Of a stretch of DNA of 32,847 bases, positions 22,332-30,381 are shown piece after piece. The notes beneath the pieces are model-generated. The model saw nothing but the letters and a program-made list of their open reading frames with translations. It was not told where the DNA came from and made no database searches. A program made the position numbers and the translations under genes. How positions within the stretch are numbered: position 1 is the stretch's first letter; each line of letters opens with the position of its first letter. The DNA is from a virus: positions 1 through 32,847 of the IMG/VR virus record IMGVR_UViG_3300036846_001359. One strand, 5' to 3'.

Positions 22332-24395
22332 TTAGGCCGTCACATTGATCGAAGAGGGGCTGATCTGCGACAGCGCCAGGTTCTTGCTCAGGGCCGCCAA
22401 GGCCGTGTTCAACTCGTTGTCCGCCTCAAGCTGCAACTTGGCCACGCCCAGATCGGCCTGGCTGATCGTCTGCGCGGCATTGGTCACAGCGTTGGCCGCA
22501 TTGGTGACGCCGCCGGCCGCCCCTGTCTCGGTACTCACCGCTTGATTGAGGCCCTGGATACCATTCAAGATAGAGGTTACGCCGGCCAAGGCATTCCCGC
22601 TCGCGACACCGGACCCCTGCGCCTCCTGGATGCCCTGGCTCACCAAGCTACTCAAGATGCCCGGTATCTGGGCGATGATGTTCCCGCTCACCGCCCCGAC
22701 ATCGGCACCTTCGGTCGAGGACCCCGACAGCCCTAGGTTTGCATACCTGTTCGTGACGCCTCCCCGGGCCGTGCTAAGTGCGGACCGGATCGAGTCAGCG
22801 ATACCAGGGGGCAACTGCCCGGTTGTTTCGGCCGACAACAGCGGTATGGCGGCCTGACCCTCCCGTGCCGACAGGTCGCTCTGCTGCTGGATGATCGGCG
22901 ACGCACTCTGGATCGCCGTCGCCAGTCCGGTCTGCGCGGCTGGTATAAGTTGCTGGGCGGCGGTCTGGAAGCTCTGGTTGGCCGGTCCTTGTGCCGCGAA
23001 AGCATTGGCTCCGGCTTGCGTCGGCGCATTGGTCGCCTGCCCCGGTACCACCGGCTTGTTGAGGAAGTTCATCCCCAGCCCGCCAACCAGCCCCGCCAGG
23101 CTCAACAGGCCCTGGTTCTCGTTGGCCCAGGCCTTGAGGTTGCCAAACAAACCCTTGTCCGCACCTGCCTCGTCTGCTGTCACACTGCTCGACAAGTCCG
23201 TCCCGCTCACAGTTCCCTTGGTTGCTCCCGGGAAGAACTCCCCACCACTCGTGCCTGCGGCACTCGTGGTTGGCGCTGTGCTCGTGGTAGTTGGCGGTGT
23301 GGTGGTAGGTGGTGTGACAGCCGCCGTGTTGACCGGACCCGTTGTGGTTGCCGTGGCGGGCGGAGTCGTCGACGGCGGCGCAGCGGTGGTCCCGGCAGTC
23401 GATCCCGACACATTGGTGGTGGTGTCCAGCCCACCAATGCTGGGGGCCTGAAGCTCGATGGGAGCGGCACCCGGCGCGGGTGGAGCGGCGGCGGCCCCGC
23501 CAGTCACCAGCGAACTAGGAGCCGTCGTCGGCCCCCCTCCAGGCAGTGGAGTCACGCTCCCCACCCCCATTGGCCCGCCGGTCGCCGGATCAATCCTCCC
23601 ACCTGCATTAGGAGCCTCGCTCAACGAAGGGAAGTCCGCCCTCGGCCCTGCCGGAGCCAGCCCAGTAGGCGCTTGAAGAGGGGGAAGCTCGCCGGCCTGG
23701 GCCGTCCCGATGGGGTTGATCGCGCTGAGCAATCCACTTGGCGATGGCAGAGGGATGCCAAAGAGGCTCGGCCCGGCCCCACCTGCCGCCGCCTCGGGGG
23801 CCGCTGCTGCGACATTGACATCCGGCAAGGCAATCCCTGCCGCCGTCGCATCTGTCGCCGGCAGGTAACCAAACGCCTGGAGGAACTGTGCCGCCTCAGC
23901 CGGGGTAGCAAAGCTGCCCGACGCGAACGCCTCACCTATCAGTTGCGGCGCGAATTGCTCCCCCACCGCCGCTGTCTCGGCCCCCAGCTGACCGGACCCC
24001 AGCACCTCCCCCAGTGCCTGCGTCTGACCCAGCTCCCCTGCCCCGCCCGGCTCCTGCAACAAGGTGGCGGCCTTAGCCAGGTTCGGCTGGATTTGGTTGG
24101 CGATCTGCTCCGGGCTGTAGGTAAAGCTGGCATCGGGTCCCAAGCCCGCCGCGCCGCCTATGCCACCTTCGACACCACCGAGGGCACCAATGGCGCTCGG
24201 TATGGCCCCACCAAGCGCCAGCGCTCCCGCTCCCACACCACCTAGGATGTCTCCCAGTCCGACAGTCGCTCCGAGGACCTCGGGGGCCACCGCGCTGACG
24301 GCCACCTCCGGCAGGATAACCTCCGGCAGGATGGCGGCCGAAAAGATGTAGCACCGGAAATGTGCGTCGGGATCAGTCCACGGAAAGCTTTTCAT
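22332..24395 (-). CDS. Alanine/glycine-rich internal virion protein, 687 aa
   Basis: ATG 24395 has AGGGGAAG upstream and overlaps the acetyltransferase gene by 23 bases. The protein is low in charge and rich in Ala, Gly, Pro and Thr, with a Thr/Pro-rich linker (residues about 330-370) joining an N-terminal part to a C-terminal helical domain (ENQGLLSLAGLVGGLGMNFL, AAQQLIPAAQTGLATAIQSA, ADNELNTALAALSKNLALSQ). The C-terminal region resembles small internal core proteins of podoviruses. It is the first of three consecutive large internal proteins, so it may form part of the ejected core or trans-envelope tube. Confidence 0.7.
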   Translation of the reverse strand: MKSFPWTDPDAHFRCYIFSAAILPEVILPEVAVSAVAPEVLGATVGLGDILGGVGAGALALGGAIPSAIGALGGVEGGIGGAAGLGPDASFTYSPEQIANQIQPNLAKAATLLQEPGGAGELGQTQALGEVLGSGQLGAETAAVGEQFAPQLIGEAFASGSFATPAEAAQFLQAFGYLPATDATAAGIALPDVNVAAAAPEAAAGGAGPSLFGIPLPSPSGLLSAINPIGTAQAGELPPLQAPTGLAPAGPRADFPSLSEAPNAGGRIDPATGGPMGVGSVTPLPGGGPTTAPSSLVTGGAAAAPPAPGAAPIELQAPSIGGLDTTTNVSGSTAGTTAAPPSTTPPATATTTGPVNTAAVTPPTTTPPTTTSTAPTTSAAGTSGGEFFPGATKGTVSGTDLSSSVTADEAGADKGLFGNLKAWANENQGLLSLAGLVGGLGMNFLNKPVVPGQATNAPTQAGANAFAAQGPANQSFQTAAQQLIPAAQTGLATAIQSASPIIQQQSDLSAREGQAAIPLLSAETTGQLPPGIADSIRSALSTARGGVTNRYANLGLSGSSTEGADVGAVSGNIIAQIPGILSSLVSQGIQEAQGSGVASGNALAGVTSILNGIQGLNQAVSTETGAAGGVTNAANAVTNAAQTISQADLGVAKLQLEADNELNTALAALSKNLALSQISPSSINVTA

Positions 24396-24879
24396 CCGAG
24401 GCTTCCCCTATCAAGCGAGTGTAGTTGACTTCACTAATCCTATAGCCCAAAAGCGTGAGGAAGGCATCCGCCGCATTGGCTTCCGTCTTCACCCGGATGT
24501 TGATGATCTGCGCGCCGTACCGTTCTACGGCGTAGCGCTCGACAAAACGGATCAGCGTCCGGGCATGTCCACGATACTCGGGCCGCATGTAATAGACAAG
24601 TGCACCAAGGGTGACGACCCGCTCTTCCGGTTTCGCTAGACTATTGCGGTGCAAGTCCCGGCCAAGAACACCTATAAAATACCCTGCAAATCCCCCTGCT
24701 TCATTACTCGCCACCACCGTCAACAAGCGGCCCGCTGCGGCGAGCATCCGGTACTCTTCATAATGTATACATCGGGTGAAGTGGTCGCGGTAACTGCCGA
24801 CCTCTTGCCAATGAGCGTCCAGCACTCCCTCGATCTCGGGGAGCGCCTCGTCGAATGTCGTGACCCTACAGCGGATCAT
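24373..24879 (-). CDS. GNAT-family N-acetyltransferase
   Basis: ATG 24879 is chosen (ATG 24891 and TTG 24897 are in frame); no start has a good ribosome site, so coupling to the overlapping upstream gene is likely. The 168-residue protein has the GNAT layout: an N-terminal substrate part, a central strand (GFAGYFIGVLGRDLH), the motif V-T-L-G-A-L-V-Y-Y-M-R-P-E-Y-R-G-H-A-R (strand 4 with the acetyl-CoA-binding R/Q-x-x-G-x-A/G loop, here RGHART), then a helix and AADAFLTLLGYRISEVNYTR, typical of the last strands. It would transfer acetyl from acetyl-CoA to an amine; the target is unknown. Acetyltransferases do occur in virion operons of podoviruses. Confidence 0.82.
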   Translation of the reverse strand: MIRCRVTTFDEALPEIEGVLDAHWQEVGSYRDHFTRCIHYEEYRMLAAAGRLLTVVASNEAGGFAGYFIGVLGRDLHRNSLAKPEERVVTLGALVYYMRPEYRGHARTLIRFVERYAVERYGAQIINIRVKTEANAADAFLTLLGYRISEVNYTRLIGEASDEKLSVD

Positions 24880-25390
24880 CGGGGAAGACATCGACAATCA
24901 AGTGCACTCGGCCCTCCGCACCATCATTGCCCGCCGAATGCAAGCTGTGCTTGTCAAAGGCCCCGATCATACCCGCCGGCAGGTGACAGCGCCGCTCTCC
25001 CCAGGCGAGCCACGCACCAGGATTGGTCAACAGCGCCAGGTGATAACGTTCCGTCGCCTCGGCATAGACCCCAATATCAATGTGGGGCGTCACCCGGCCA
25101 CCGGGGGCCAGACGTACCAGCATTGCTCGGCCTGGCCGGCCCTCGGCTCGCAACGCAACAGCTGCAACAGCCTCGGCCAGCACGCCTTGGTAATGTCGTG
25201 TGCCTACCACCTCAAGTTGGTGCAGCACATCCCGTGGCCGGTCACCCGGCTGCCGGCGCAGGAAGATCGTCTCGCTGTCTCGGTGCGGCGTGTAAGGCAA
25301 CCTTTGCCGCCACCGCTCTTCCTGCCACGCCTCCTCTAGCTTGGGCAGCACACCCAGGATCGCCTCAATGTCATAGTTATAACCAAGCAT
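24866..25390 (-). CDS. Aspartyl/asparaginyl beta-hydroxylase-like 2-oxoglutarate/Fe(II) oxygenase
   Basis: ATG 25390 with GGTGGATGAG upstream is chosen; upstream residues to 25474 mirror another gene. The 174-residue protein has a jelly-roll core with VRLAPGGRVTPHIDIGVYAE (His and Asp, iron ligands), RYHLALLTN, WLAWGERRCHLPAGMIGAFD and HSAGNDGAEGRVHLIVDVF, where a distal His and the R-x-H-L-x-V-D ending are typical of the aspartyl-hydroxylase clade. It probably hydroxylates a protein side chain with 2-oxoglutarate and O2. It overlaps the acetyltransferase gene by 14 bases, so the two are co-translated, which suggests successive or shared modification of a target. Confidence 0.85.
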   Translation of the reverse strand: MLGYNYDIEAILGVLPKLEEAWQEERWRQRLPYTPHRDSETIFLRRQPGDRPRDVLHQLEVVGTRHYQGVLAEAVAAVALRAEGRPGRAMLVRLAPGGRVTPHIDIGVYAEATERYHLALLTNPGAWLAWGERRCHLPAGMIGAFDKHSLHSAGNDGAEGRVHLIVDVFPDDPL

Positions 25391-25391
25391 C

Positions 25392-25748
25392 TCATCCACC
25401 GACGAGGACGCCCTGCGCCGCGAACACCTGGTAAACGCTGGTGTGCTCCGAGTAATTGACGCCGACAAAGGCATCGAGGTTTTCTTTGTTGGTGAAGTCG
25501 TACTTGGTCAGGTCGTCCCCCGTCAGACCAAAGGCGGCGTTCATCGCGTTGTGTTTCTGCTGGTGATTTATCAACCAGAAGAACGCGTTGTCGAGCGCCG
25601 GCAACGGATCAAGCGGGATCGTCGGCTGCGGGAAACCGGCAGCAGCAAGCGCGGCGTCGATGTCGTCATGGTCACGTGCATGGGCGAACGACCACGCCGA
25701 CAGTTGCTGTGGCGTGTTGCCTGCTGATAAGATGCCCACGAGCGTCAT
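25392..25748 (-). CDS. Hypothetical virion-operon protein, 118 aa
   Basis: ATG 25748 overlaps the upstream stop as ATGA. The protein has a strand LVGILSAGNTPQQLSAWSFA, a helix with HDDIDAALAAA, a proline-rich link (FPQPTIPLDPLPALD), WLINHQQKHNAMNAAFGL and NYSEHTSVYQVFAAQGV. I recall similar uncharacterised proteins, with a W-x-x-x-HQQ-x-H-x-x-M/F-N signature, in phages and prophages of alphaproteobacteria, near virion genes. The many histidines could bind metal. No function is assigned. Confidence 0.75.
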   Translation of the reverse strand: MTLVGILSAGNTPQQLSAWSFAHARDHDDIDAALAAAGFPQPTIPLDPLPALDNAFFWLINHQQKHNAMNAAFGLTGDDLTKYDFTNKENLDAFVGVNYSEHTSVYQVFAAQGVLVGG

Positions 25749-25927
25749 GCTCGTTTCCGCTCTTCATGCAAGCGTCCGCCCTCGGCGATAAACCAAGCGT
25801 CGAGCATAGCTTGCCAGACATCAAACGCCATCGTCTCGGGTCCACCCTTGCACATAGTAAGTGCCCGCACAGCAGCCTCGATCATCTCTGGGGTGGGTTC
25901 CTCCGGCGGCCACAAGCGCTTCGCCAT
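25745..25927 (-). CDS. Small helical protein, 60 aa
   Basis: ATG 25927 is chosen for its AGGAG site, although the frame is open to 25993. The product (PPEEPTPEMIEAAVRALTMC, FDVWQAMLDAWFIAEGG) is two helices, acidic then basic at the end. Similar small W-x-A-M-L-x-A-W/A helical proteins are common among phages with unknown role. It is the first gene after the 25928-26271 gap. Confidence 0.65.
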   Translation of the reverse strand: MAKRLWPPEEPTPEMIEAAVRALTMCKGGPETMAFDVWQAMLDAWFIAEGGRLHEERKRA

Positions 25928-26271
25928 CTGCTTAGCTCCTACCATTGGTAGCCCCCGGAGGTGATTAGGCCCCGGGGGATAGCCTACGCTCATTCAACCA
26001 AAGTGCTGCTGCATGTGCTAGCTCGTTAGCGAGCCTCCGGCGGCTCTCGGCGTAGGACAACCACCGGAGTAAGCAAGCGCACCCGTCGCCAAAGGCAGTA
26101 GGCACTCAGCACATGGGATACATGCACTTCGCACCTCGGGTCTGGCGCTCTCGGCGGGACGACGATGCCGCGTAGCCCCACCGGAGCGGAACGGTCCCCA
26201 AGCCTCGTTCAGTCCTGGGTCCCAAGCCAACGGTCGGCATACCGTTTGAGGGCGCAATGTGCGTCAACAAC
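25928..26271. other. Largest gap in the late operon: hairpins and a diverged copy of the early repeat, no convincing gene
   Basis: About 340 bases with no gene supported by a ribosome site; a 79-codon - strand frame at 26018-26257 has poor composition. Seen here are a GC hairpin (CCCCCGG 25952-25958 with CCGGGGG 25972-25978), a GCTCG...CGAGC hairpin near 26026-26037, and, on the + strand near 26069-26095, a stretch resembling the 7170-7200 leader. It may hold a late promoter or a processed RNA leader; no clear promoter is seen on the - strand. Confidence 0.5.
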
Positions 26272-26478
26272 TTACAGCTTGTCGAGCAAGTTGGCAAGTT
26301 CGTCGCGCCGCTCCCTGATGTAGGTCCGGATCGCTGCCATCTTCTCCAGGTCCTCCCGGATAGCGGCGGCCTCGATCAACACCCGTGCCCACTGCTCGAT
26401 ATGGAAGCGGTGCATCTCTGCCTCGGGCACGGCCGTTTGCTGGAGTTGGGCCGCCCCGTTTGCTTCACATTCTCCCAT
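26272..26478 (-). CDS. Small helical protein, 68 aa
   Basis: ATG 26478 overlaps the upstream stop as TGATG. The product is a long charged helix (AEMHRFHIEQWARVLIEAAA, REDLEKMAAIRTYIRERRDE), predicted coiled coil, preceded by a short polar start (MGECEANGAAQLQQTAVPEA). No membrane segment. It may be a scaffold-like or accessory virion protein; nothing in the sequence decides it. Confidence 0.7.
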   Translation of the reverse strand: MGECEANGAAQLQQTAVPEAEMHRFHIEQWARVLIEAAAIREDLEKMAAIRTYIRERRDELANLLDKL

Positions 26479-26699
26479 CAGAAGCCTCCTCCCCGGCTCT
26501 CCCCCGAACGGTTGGTGTTGGCCGCCGGCCGCTCGATGGTCTTGGCCCCAACTTGTGTAGTATCCATGCAGCCTCTTCCGAGAAAGCCATTCGCGAAAGG
26601 AGACTGCGACCCTTGCTCGTAGGTCTTCCCATTGGGCGTCACATTGCAAACGTGGCCCTGCGGCCAGTCCGCCTCGTCGGGCTTGTTCCATCTCGGCAT
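26478..26699 (-). CDS. Small hypothetical protein, 73 aa
   Basis: ATG 26699 overlaps the upstream stop as TAATG and has GGAGGAGAAG upstream. The protein is polar, Gly/Asn/Ser-rich and largely disordered (QGHVCNVTPNGKTYEQGSQS, GAKTIERPAANTNRSGESRG), with two cysteines. Probably a minor virion or accessory protein, inferred from position between coupled late genes. Confidence 0.65.
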   Translation of the reverse strand: MPRWNKPDEADWPQGHVCNVTPNGKTYEQGSQSPFANGFLGRGCMDTTQVGAKTIERPAANTNRSGESRGGGF

Positions 26700-26926
26700 T
26701 ACCTTCTCCTCCTAAACAAACTCTTCAACCAATCCCACCAGGATCTCTTATGCGGGGCCAAGACTTTCACCAGGACGGGTGCCCAGCCGGCCAGTATCTC
26801 CAGCAGGTCGATGCCCATGATCTGGCCCAGCTCGATCAGCTTGTCGGGGTCGTACCCGGCCTCACGCAGCTTCCACCCCAACTCGATGGGGGTGATGTGG
26901 TCAGGGTCGTAGACTTGTATGGCCAT
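26699..26926 (-). CDS. Small amphipathic protein with a basic end, 75 aa
   Basis: ATG 26926 overlaps the upstream stop (TGATG). The N-terminal half is acidic and helical (TPIELGWKLREAGYDPDKLI); residues about 34-57 are hydrophobic (LGQIMGIDLLEILAGWAPVLVKVL) and may lie on or in the membrane; the end is strongly aromatic and basic (WWDWLKSLFRRRR). This could be membrane-active, for example holin-like, but one weak helix is not enough to assign it. Confidence 0.65.
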   Translation of the reverse strand: MAIQVYDPDHITPIELGWKLREAGYDPDKLIELGQIMGIDLLEILAGWAPVLVKVLAPHKRSWWDWLKSLFRRRR

Positions 26927-27114
26927 CAGGCCATCCCTGTCTTAACGGCCAGCCACTCCGGGACGCGCATCGTGCCGGCCTCATCCCACTCGCACCGGCT
27001 CTTAGGTAGCCAGACTGCCCGGCGGCCGTCGGCGAACTTCCAGGCAAGCTCCGTCTCGGCAAGGACCTCGCCGTGGAACTCGTGCATCTCATCATCATCA
27101 GAAGGCTGGGGCAT
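26926..27114 (-). CDS. Small conserved-looking phage protein, 62 aa
   Basis: ATG 27114 is chosen inside the end of the tail protein gene (overlap 17 bases); a TTG at 27129 is also possible. The core (EFHGEVLAETELAWKFADGR, AVWLPKSRCEWDEAGTMRVP) resembles short phage proteins with an x-DG-x-x-VWLPKSQ signature, in which a small beta-barrel is expected. No catalytic motif. Function unknown. Confidence 0.65.
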   Translation of the reverse strand: MPQPSDDDEMHEFHGEVLAETELAWKFADGRRAVWLPKSRCEWDEAGTMRVPEWLAVKTGMA

Positions 27115-29386
27115 CGGGGAGCCACGCAAGAGCCATGTAATTGATATTATTCGCGGCCACCGTCGAGGTCAATGTCCAGCCCAGATAGTGTCCCCAGACG
27201 CCTTGTGCATCCTGATATTGGACCGCGAAGCTCCTCCCATACGCACCCGGCGGCGAAGGCATAATGACGCCGGGATTGGGATAGCCGAGGGGGCCGAGGG
27301 GCACATCACCGAACTCCGAGTGGATCACCAACTCATAGTTCATCGACTGCTCGGCGGTCAGGTAGAAGCGCATCGCCCGCTTGGCCTTCAGGGCCGACGT
27401 AGCCCCGTAAAACTTGCTAATCATGGTCTTGGTCAGTGTCACACTAGGCCTGGAGAACATCTGCCAGATATGTTGGTGGTCGGCCCCATAGCCAATGAAC
27501 TGGCCGCCGACGCCGACAGTGGCCAGGTACAACATCAGTTGTTCTTGCGTGGCACTAAACCACTTGAACCCATCCCACAGCAACAGCAGGTTCCTTACCA
27601 GGTTCTGATAGGGGTCCAATACCTGCATCGATATACAATAACATTTGATACCAAAGAGGTGGACTGTGCAGGCCGTCGGCAGGATGCCCGATTGGTCGGG
27701 CAGGTTGTTGAAGAGGTCGTCGAGGTCGGTGCTGATCTTCCTGACACTCGATCCATAGAGGCCATAGATGCCGGTGGGGTTGGCGAAGATGATGGCCTCG
27801 CCAAAGTTCTGGATGGTCTGCGGCCAAATGCAGCCTACCTGCGGGTCCACGTTGGTGACGGTGAAGGTAGTGCTGGTCACGCCGGGCGAGGTGCTCGTCG
27901 CCCCGACGGTCGAGGTGGTCGGGTTGCTGATGGCATTCACCGAACTATCGCCGAACTCGTAGAGGAAGCCCGATGACTGGGCCAGCCCCAGCAGATGGTA
28001 GATCAGGAAGTTGTCGTTGTTCTGGCTTATGATACCCCCAGACGCCGCCGAGAAGTCGGACACGCTGCCGCCGGCCGTCGTATAGCGGAACGTGTTGTTG
28101 ACCATCCACACCCGGTTCTTGAAGACCTGGATGGCCGCTCCGCTAACCGGGTTGGCCCCGCCTTGCGGCATCAACTCGACGGTCGCCGTCGCCACGTTGG
28201 GGTTGCCGCCGACAAAGGTCACCACCGCGTCATGGTAGTCCTGCCCCGGATTAATGACGGTCACGCTGGTGACGACGCCGGCCCCCATGTTGGCCGTCGC
28301 CACGGCACCAAAACCAAACCCGAAGGGATCGGTGATCTGCACCGTCGGCGTACTGGTGTAGCCGGCCCCGCCGTCGGTGACGTTTACCGTGTTGATCCCG
28401 TTGAGGCTGACTACCGCTATACCTGTGGCCGTGTCGCCGCCGCCGGCCGGAGCACCAATGGTCACTGTTGGCGCACTGGTGTAGCCGACGCCCGGGGTCA
28501 CTACCGAAATCTGAGTGATGCTGTTGGCGGTGCCGGCGGCCACAGCTGTCGCCCCGCTGCCGCCGCCCCCGGTAAAGGTCACTGTTGGCTGGTTAGTGTA
28601 ACCTGTGCCGCCGTCTACGATCTGGACGCTAAGCACCCCGCCGCCGCCGATGACGGCATCGCCTGTCGCCAGGCGGTCGGCATTGCCACCGCCGGTTATC
28701 AACACTTGCAATGAACCACCGTCATGGGGGCCATACCCGGTCCCAGGATTAGTCAGGGTGATACTCGTCACTGAGCCGTTGACAATCTGCGAGGTGGCCG
28801 TCGCCCCTGTCCCACTACCCCCCACGATGGTGACCGTCGGCGGGCTCGTATAGTTCTGCCCCGCCGACGTGACCGTCACCTGTGGGGCAAGAGTCCCTGG
28901 CCCATAAAGCACCAACCCGTCCCAGATATGATAGCTGTCAGCGCTGCCGATACACAGATACTTCGCCCCGTAGGTGGCGCTAACAGGGAGGGTCGGGTTC
29001 AGGTTGAAGGTGCCCGCCGGCGCAATCTGTTGCTGCGTGCCACCCGGTATCTGCACTTCGACCGCTGAGCCATCGCTGAGGAACACACAGAACAACTCGG
29101 TGCCGGCGATGAAATTGGGGGGGCCGAGGACAAAGAACTGATAGGCCGCAATGCTGAGGGGGCTGCTGGTATAAATCGGGGTGCTTGCCGAACTGGCCAG
29201 GAAGGCCATCTGCCCGTTGCCGATCCACATGACGTTCTCAAGCCACGCGAAGTCGGCATCGTCGATCGCCGTCGGCGACCCCTTAACCTCCATCCCCTTG
29301 AACGGGAACGGGCTGAACAGCTCAAGCTCGCCGGGCAGCCCCGTCGCCAGCCCAGCGCCCCGGGCAGCTTGCTGCCCTTGGGCCAC
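27098..29386 (-). CDS. Tail tube/stabilisation protein with six inserted GYTS-type repeats
   Basis: GTG 29386 is the only start available in frame before the N-terminal domain; a 13-bp hairpin lies just upstream. The N-terminal part (ELFSPFPFKGMEVKGSPTAI, DFAWLENVMWIGNGQMAFL) and C-terminal part (VWMVNNTFRYT, LYEFGDSSVNAISN, NPTGIYGLYGSSVRKISTDLDDLF) match podovirus tail tube or tail-stabilisation (P22 gp10-like) proteins that close the neck. Residues about 168-405 are an insert of six repeats (VDGGTGYTNQPTVTFTGGGG, TPGVGYTSAPTVTI, TDGGAGYTSTPTVQI and others) that split that body. The protein sits below the head-tail adaptors in the neck. Confidence 0.8.
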   Translation of the reverse strand: MAQGQQAARGAGLATGLPGELELFSPFPFKGMEVKGSPTAIDDADFAWLENVMWIGNGQMAFLASSASTPIYTSSPLSIAAYQFFVLGPPNFIAGTELFCVFLSDGSAVEVQIPGGTQQQIAPAGTFNLNPTLPVSATYGAKYLCIGSADSYHIWDGLVLYGPGTLAPQVTVTSAGQNYTSPPTVTIVGGSGTGATATSQIVNGSVTSITLTNPGTGYGPHDGGSLQVLITGGGNADRLATGDAVIGGGGVLSVQIVDGGTGYTNQPTVTFTGGGGSGATAVAAGTANSITQISVVTPGVGYTSAPTVTIGAPAGGGDTATGIAVVSLNGINTVNVTDGGAGYTSTPTVQITDPFGFGFGAVATANMGAGVVTSVTVINPGQDYHDAVVTFVGGNPNVATATVELMPQGGANPVSGAAIQVFKNRVWMVNNTFRYTTAGGSVSDFSAASGGIISQNNDNFLIYHLLGLAQSSGFLYEFGDSSVNAISNPTTSTVGATSTSPGVTSTTFTVTNVDPQVGCIWPQTIQNFGEAIIFANPTGIYGLYGSSVRKISTDLDDLFNNLPDQSGILPTACTVHLFGIKCYCISMQVLDPYQNLVRNLLLLWDGFKWFSATQEQLMLYLATVGVGGQFIGYGADHQHIWQMFSRPSVTLTKTMISKFYGATSALKAKRAMRFYLTAEQSMNYELVIHSEFGDVPLGPLGYPNPGVIMPSPPGAYGRSFAVQYQDAQGVWGHYLGWTLTSTVAANNINYMALAWLPDAPAF
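28171..28885 (-). repeat. Six GYTSxPTVT-type repeats inside the tail tube protein
   Basis: Residues about 168-405 of the 762-residue protein are about 40-residue units of the form V-x-x-x-G-x-GYTSxPTVTI-x-GGGGxGATAxA-x-x-G-x-V-x-x-I. On the + strand each unit shows as GTGTAGCC-type bases followed by GCC-rich sequence. Units 2 and 6 are the most diverged. Confidence 0.85.
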
Positions 29387-29390
29387 GGCG

Positions 29391-29431
29391 CGCTACGCTC
29401 GCCGTTTGTGGCAATGATGGCGAGCGTAGCG
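29391..29431 (-). repeat. 13-bp hairpin just upstream of the tail tube start
   Basis: CGCTACGCTCGCC (29391-29403) pairs perfectly with GGCGAGCGTAGCG (29419-29431) around a 15-base loop. It fills the gap between the adaptor stop at 29437 and the GTG at 29386. No T-run follows on the - strand, so it is more likely a translation or mRNA-stability element than a terminator. Confidence 0.7.
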
Positions 29432-29436
29432 AGCCA

Positions 29437-30381
29437 TCAGGCCATGCCGGCGGAGTTGTAATAATCGGGTATGATGGTCCGACCCGACGCCGTCATCGAG
29501 GCGAACCTCATTCGCATCATGTACTGGGCGTCCATCTGCGGCGCTCGCCCTGCCAGGTCAGGCTCACTGAGGCAGGCGATCTCGGCCGCCTTATACGCTA
29601 CCGCCAAGTCGAAGGGCCTGGGTATGGCGTCGTATATCTCGTTGTTGGCCATGTCCAGGTCGACGGGTGTGCACGTGCAGTCCAGGTCCATCTGGGCGTT
29701 CTGGGCTGGGATGGGCCACAGGTAGAAGCTCCCGTTCGTTCCCAGCTGGTAGGGTGACCACACACGGGGGAAGCCCTGAGCAGCGACGTTGTACGACCTG
29801 AGGTAGGCTTGGAAGTCGCCCCATGTCATGTACCTCATCATCGGCTTCATCGACCCCCACGACACCGCGCAGTTCCTGATGTTGACGATCTCGTTGAGGC
29901 CCGGGCTTGCCGCACTCCCCCTAAGAATGGGATTAAGCGACTGATGCGTGTACACTTCCTGCCCGAAGATGGCCTGAGCGAAGGGCATCAGCGTAAAGGT
30001 GGCCGTCGCCCCCGTACCGCCTCCCCCCACAAAGTTGATGGCCGGCGTCGAGAAGGTTGAGTAACCGTCGCCCGGCGTGATCAACTGTATAAAGGTGACT
30101 TGGCCACCACCAATGAATGCCTGGGCCGTCGCGGCCGTGCCCAACTGTGGGGGCGAGATCACAACCTGTGGCACACTTGTGTACCCGGAGCCGCCGTTGA
30201 CCATGGTGAGATCCCCAATCCCTGCCGTGCTAGGGACCAATCCTCTACAGCACTCACCTTCAAGGGCGACAAAGACCCGCGCCTCGTTGACATACTGGAC
30301 CAGATCGTCGATGTTGAAGCGCTGAAAGGTCTGATCGGTCAGCACCCTCTGGACCCGTTGGAGATACTCGGCCAGCTGCAT
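29437..30381 (-). CDS. Head-tail adaptor (tail tubular A-like) with two inserted GYTS repeats
   Basis: ATG 30381 overlaps the stop of its paralogue (TAATG). The 314-residue protein begins like the neighbouring 271-residue one (MQLAEYLQRVQRVLTDQ / FNIDDLVQYVNEARVFVALE), the helical N-terminal pattern of podovirus head-tail adaptors, and ends with a helical part (FDLAVAYKAAEIACLSEPDL, QYMMRMRFASM). Residues 58-131 hold two GYTS-type repeats (NGGSGYTSVPQVVI; TPGDGYSTFSTPAINFVGGG) in place of a short loop in the paralogue. It probably sits between portal and tail tube. Confidence 0.8.
   Translation of the reverse strand: MQLAEYLQRVQRVLTDQTFQRFNIDDLVQYVNEARVFVALEGECCRGLVPSTAGIGDLTMVNGGSGYTSVPQVVISPPQLGTAATAQAFIGGGQVTFIQLITPGDGYSTFSTPAINFVGGGGTGATATFTLMPFAQAIFGQEVYTHQSLNPILRGSAASPGLNEIVNIRNCAVSWGSMKPMMRYMTWGDFQAYLRSYNVAAQGFPRVWSPYQLGTNGSFYLWPIPAQNAQMDLDCTCTPVDLDMANNEIYDAIPRPFDLAVAYKAAEIACLSEPDLAGRAPQMDAQYMMRMRFASMTASGRTIIPDYYNSAGMA
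29988..30210 (-). repeat. Two GYTS-type repeats inserted in the adaptor
   Basis: Residues 58-131 of the 314-residue adaptor: MVNGGSGYTSVPQVVI and ITPGDGYSTFSTPAINFVGG with a GGGGTGATATFTL end, the same unit as in the tail tube protein. The paralogous adaptor at 30381-31196 lacks it at the equivalent place. Confidence 0.85.

Noticed and set aside
22950-24245. Long + strand open frame opposite the 687-residue virion protein
   Set aside because: Arginine-rich mirror of an Ala/Gly/Pro-rich gene.
26018-26257. 79-codon - strand frame in the late gap
   Set aside because: No ribosome site, uneven composition, no coupling to a neighbour.
26018-26271. Possible tRNA in the late gap
   Set aside because: No T-arm consensus or cloverleaf pairing could be found on either strand.
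26750-27976. 408-residue + strand frame opposite the tail tube and small late genes
   Set aside because: It spans several - strand genes with their own coupled starts and stops; its composition is a shadow of them.
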